A stretch of DNA of 6,901 bases, taken from the NCBI GenBank assembly GCA_938044055.1, contig CALIQO010000539.1, positions 1 to 6,901 on the forward strand. Direction: 5' to 3'. Under the pieces are notes generated by a model that had not been told where the DNA came from, searched no databases, and saw only the letters and a list, made by a program, of their open reading frames with translations. The DNA comes from an uncultured Saprospiraceae bacterium. GTDB taxonomy: Bacteria > Bacteroidota > Bacteroidia > Chitinophagales > Saprospiraceae. The position numbers were made by a program, and so were the translations under genes. This document shows positions 6,260 through 6,901 of this stretch, piece by piece (position 1 is the first letter of the stretch; each line of letters opens with the position of its first letter).

Positions 6260-6288
6260 CAAAAGTATAAATATGTTCTTTTCTATAA
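6260..6288 (-). promoter_or_regulatory. Bacteroidota-type promoter of the S41 peptidase gene
   Basis: On the minus strand TACTTTTG (6267 to 6260) matches the -7 consensus TAnnTTTG exactly. TTA (6288 to 6286) lies 18 nt upstream and is one base away from the -33 TTG. Transcription would begin near 6253, leaving a leader of about 20 nt before the ATG at 6232. The peptidase can therefore be expressed separately from the upstream regulator gene, although read-through is also possible because no terminator is visible in the 72-bp gap. Confidence 0.6.
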
Positions 6289-6304
6289 TTGTAAAAAAGT
6301 AAAC

Positions 6305-6901
6305 CTATCTAGGGTCATATTGGTTGGTGAATCTTCTTGAGATATTCAAGTATTCTACTTTGATAAAACTATGCTTATTCTTAACATATTGAATAGGTGT
6401 CTGCGACATCGTTGATTTAAAATCTCTTATGAAATGAGACTGATCATAGTAGCCAGCTTCATATGACAGCATTGTAAAACTTTCATGTGGTCTATCTTGC
6501 GCAAGTTGTAAGATATGATTCATGCGCCAGATCTGACACATCCTTTTAGGGTTGATGCCTATCTTATGTAGAAACTGCTTTCTCAATGTCGTTTTACTTA
6601 TCTTAAATTCTGATAAAAGATCAGTGAGTTTAAGTGCCCCTTTAAATTCCATGATGTAATTACACCTTGCTCTGAGGGATTCATCAATTGACTTATCCTT
6701 GCTTATTAATTCTGTAAGAAATTGATTAAATAAAGGTAAGCACTCGTGGAAGGGAGTTTTCAGAATCATTGACATCAATCCTTTAGTGCTTTCCTTAATC
6801 GAAAACACATCCTTAATGGGAACCACAGCTTCCCTGAAATGCTGAGCATTTTCTACCATTAAATTGCATAAAGCAAATGGCTTAATTCTTACTCCCACTA
6901 C
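6305..6901 (-). CDS. AraC-family transcriptional regulator, 5' end cut off by window
   Basis: The minus-strand frame stays open to the last base of the window, so the N-terminus is missing. A GTG at 6898 could be read as a start but gives only 197 aa and would cut the recognisable motif VVGVRIKPFALCNL, so I treat it as internal. That motif and the following REAVVPIKDVF resemble the C-terminal part of the DUF6597-type sensor domain seen in AraC regulators of this size class. Counting from that GTG, residues about 85-180 hold the two helix-turn-helix units: LTDLLSEFKISKTTLRKQF, and the strongly conserved LSYEAGYYDQSHFIRDFKST with TPIQYVKN. It should be a DNA-binding regulator; its ligand is unknown. 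The downstream co-directional S41 gene is a possible target, by position only. Confidence 0.87.
   Translation of the reverse strand, partial: VVGVRIKPFALCNLMVENAQHFREAVVPIKDVFSIKESTKGLMSMILKTPFHECLPLFNQFLTELISKDKSIDESLRARCNYIMEFKGALKLTDLLSEFKISKTTLRKQFLHKIGINPKRMCQIWRMNHILQLAQDRPHESFTMLSYEAGYYDQSHFIRDFKSTMSQTPIQYVKNKHSFIKVEYLNISRRFTNQYDPR

Noticed and set aside
6896..6898. GTG as the true start of the AraC-family gene
   Set aside because: The frame continues upstream to the window edge and the GTG lies within a conserved part of the sensor domain, so the real start is outside the window.

Overview
The window looks like a chromosomal segment of an AT-rich member of the Bacteroidota. Several signs agree. 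There is a DUF7935-type protein and a 5'-nucleotidase split into two genes. There are small lipoproteins with Bacteroidota-type thioredoxin sequence. Upstream of two genes are promoter-like sequences of the Bacteroidota type (TTG, about 19 nt, TAnnTTTG). Most start codons lack a Shine-Dalgarno sequence. dnaA stands alone, without dnaN or recF beside it. I cannot place it below phylum level from the sequence alone.

Layout. Positions 1-2162 (+) hold three tightly packed genes that read as one operon: the 3' part of a DUF7935 membrane protein, a lipoprotein with the 5'-nucleotidase C-terminal (nucleotide-binding) domain, and a Tat-exported metallophosphatase with the 5'-nucleotidase catalytic domain. 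The last two together probably rebuild a UshA-like periplasmic nucleotidase. A 385-bp AT-rich gap follows, carrying degenerate direct repeats, a weak promoter candidate and an A/C-rich leader. It ends in a small hairpin that buries the only strong Shine-Dalgarno-like sequence in the window, just ahead of dnaA. dnaA (2548-3939, +) is complete and is followed by a clear intrinsic terminator. A second 381-bp gap (3940-4320) carries one near-consensus DnaA box, a 12-bp perfect palindrome and the promoter of a small thioredoxin-fold lipoprotein (4321-4818, +).

The thioredoxin gene converges on a minus-strand pair. This pair is an AraC-family regulator (truncated at the right edge, 6305-6901) followed 72 bp downstream by a secreted IRBP-like S41 peptidase with a C-terminal TPR (4835-6232), which has its own well-matched promoter.

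None of the protein families is unfamiliar, and I see no CRISPR array, mobile element, RNA gene or defence system. The parts most worth a second look are non-coding: the hairpin with a UNCG-type tetraloop over the dnaA Shine-Dalgarno, the repeats upstream of dnaA, and the DnaA box next to the TTTTCGCGAAAA palindrome downstream of dnaA.
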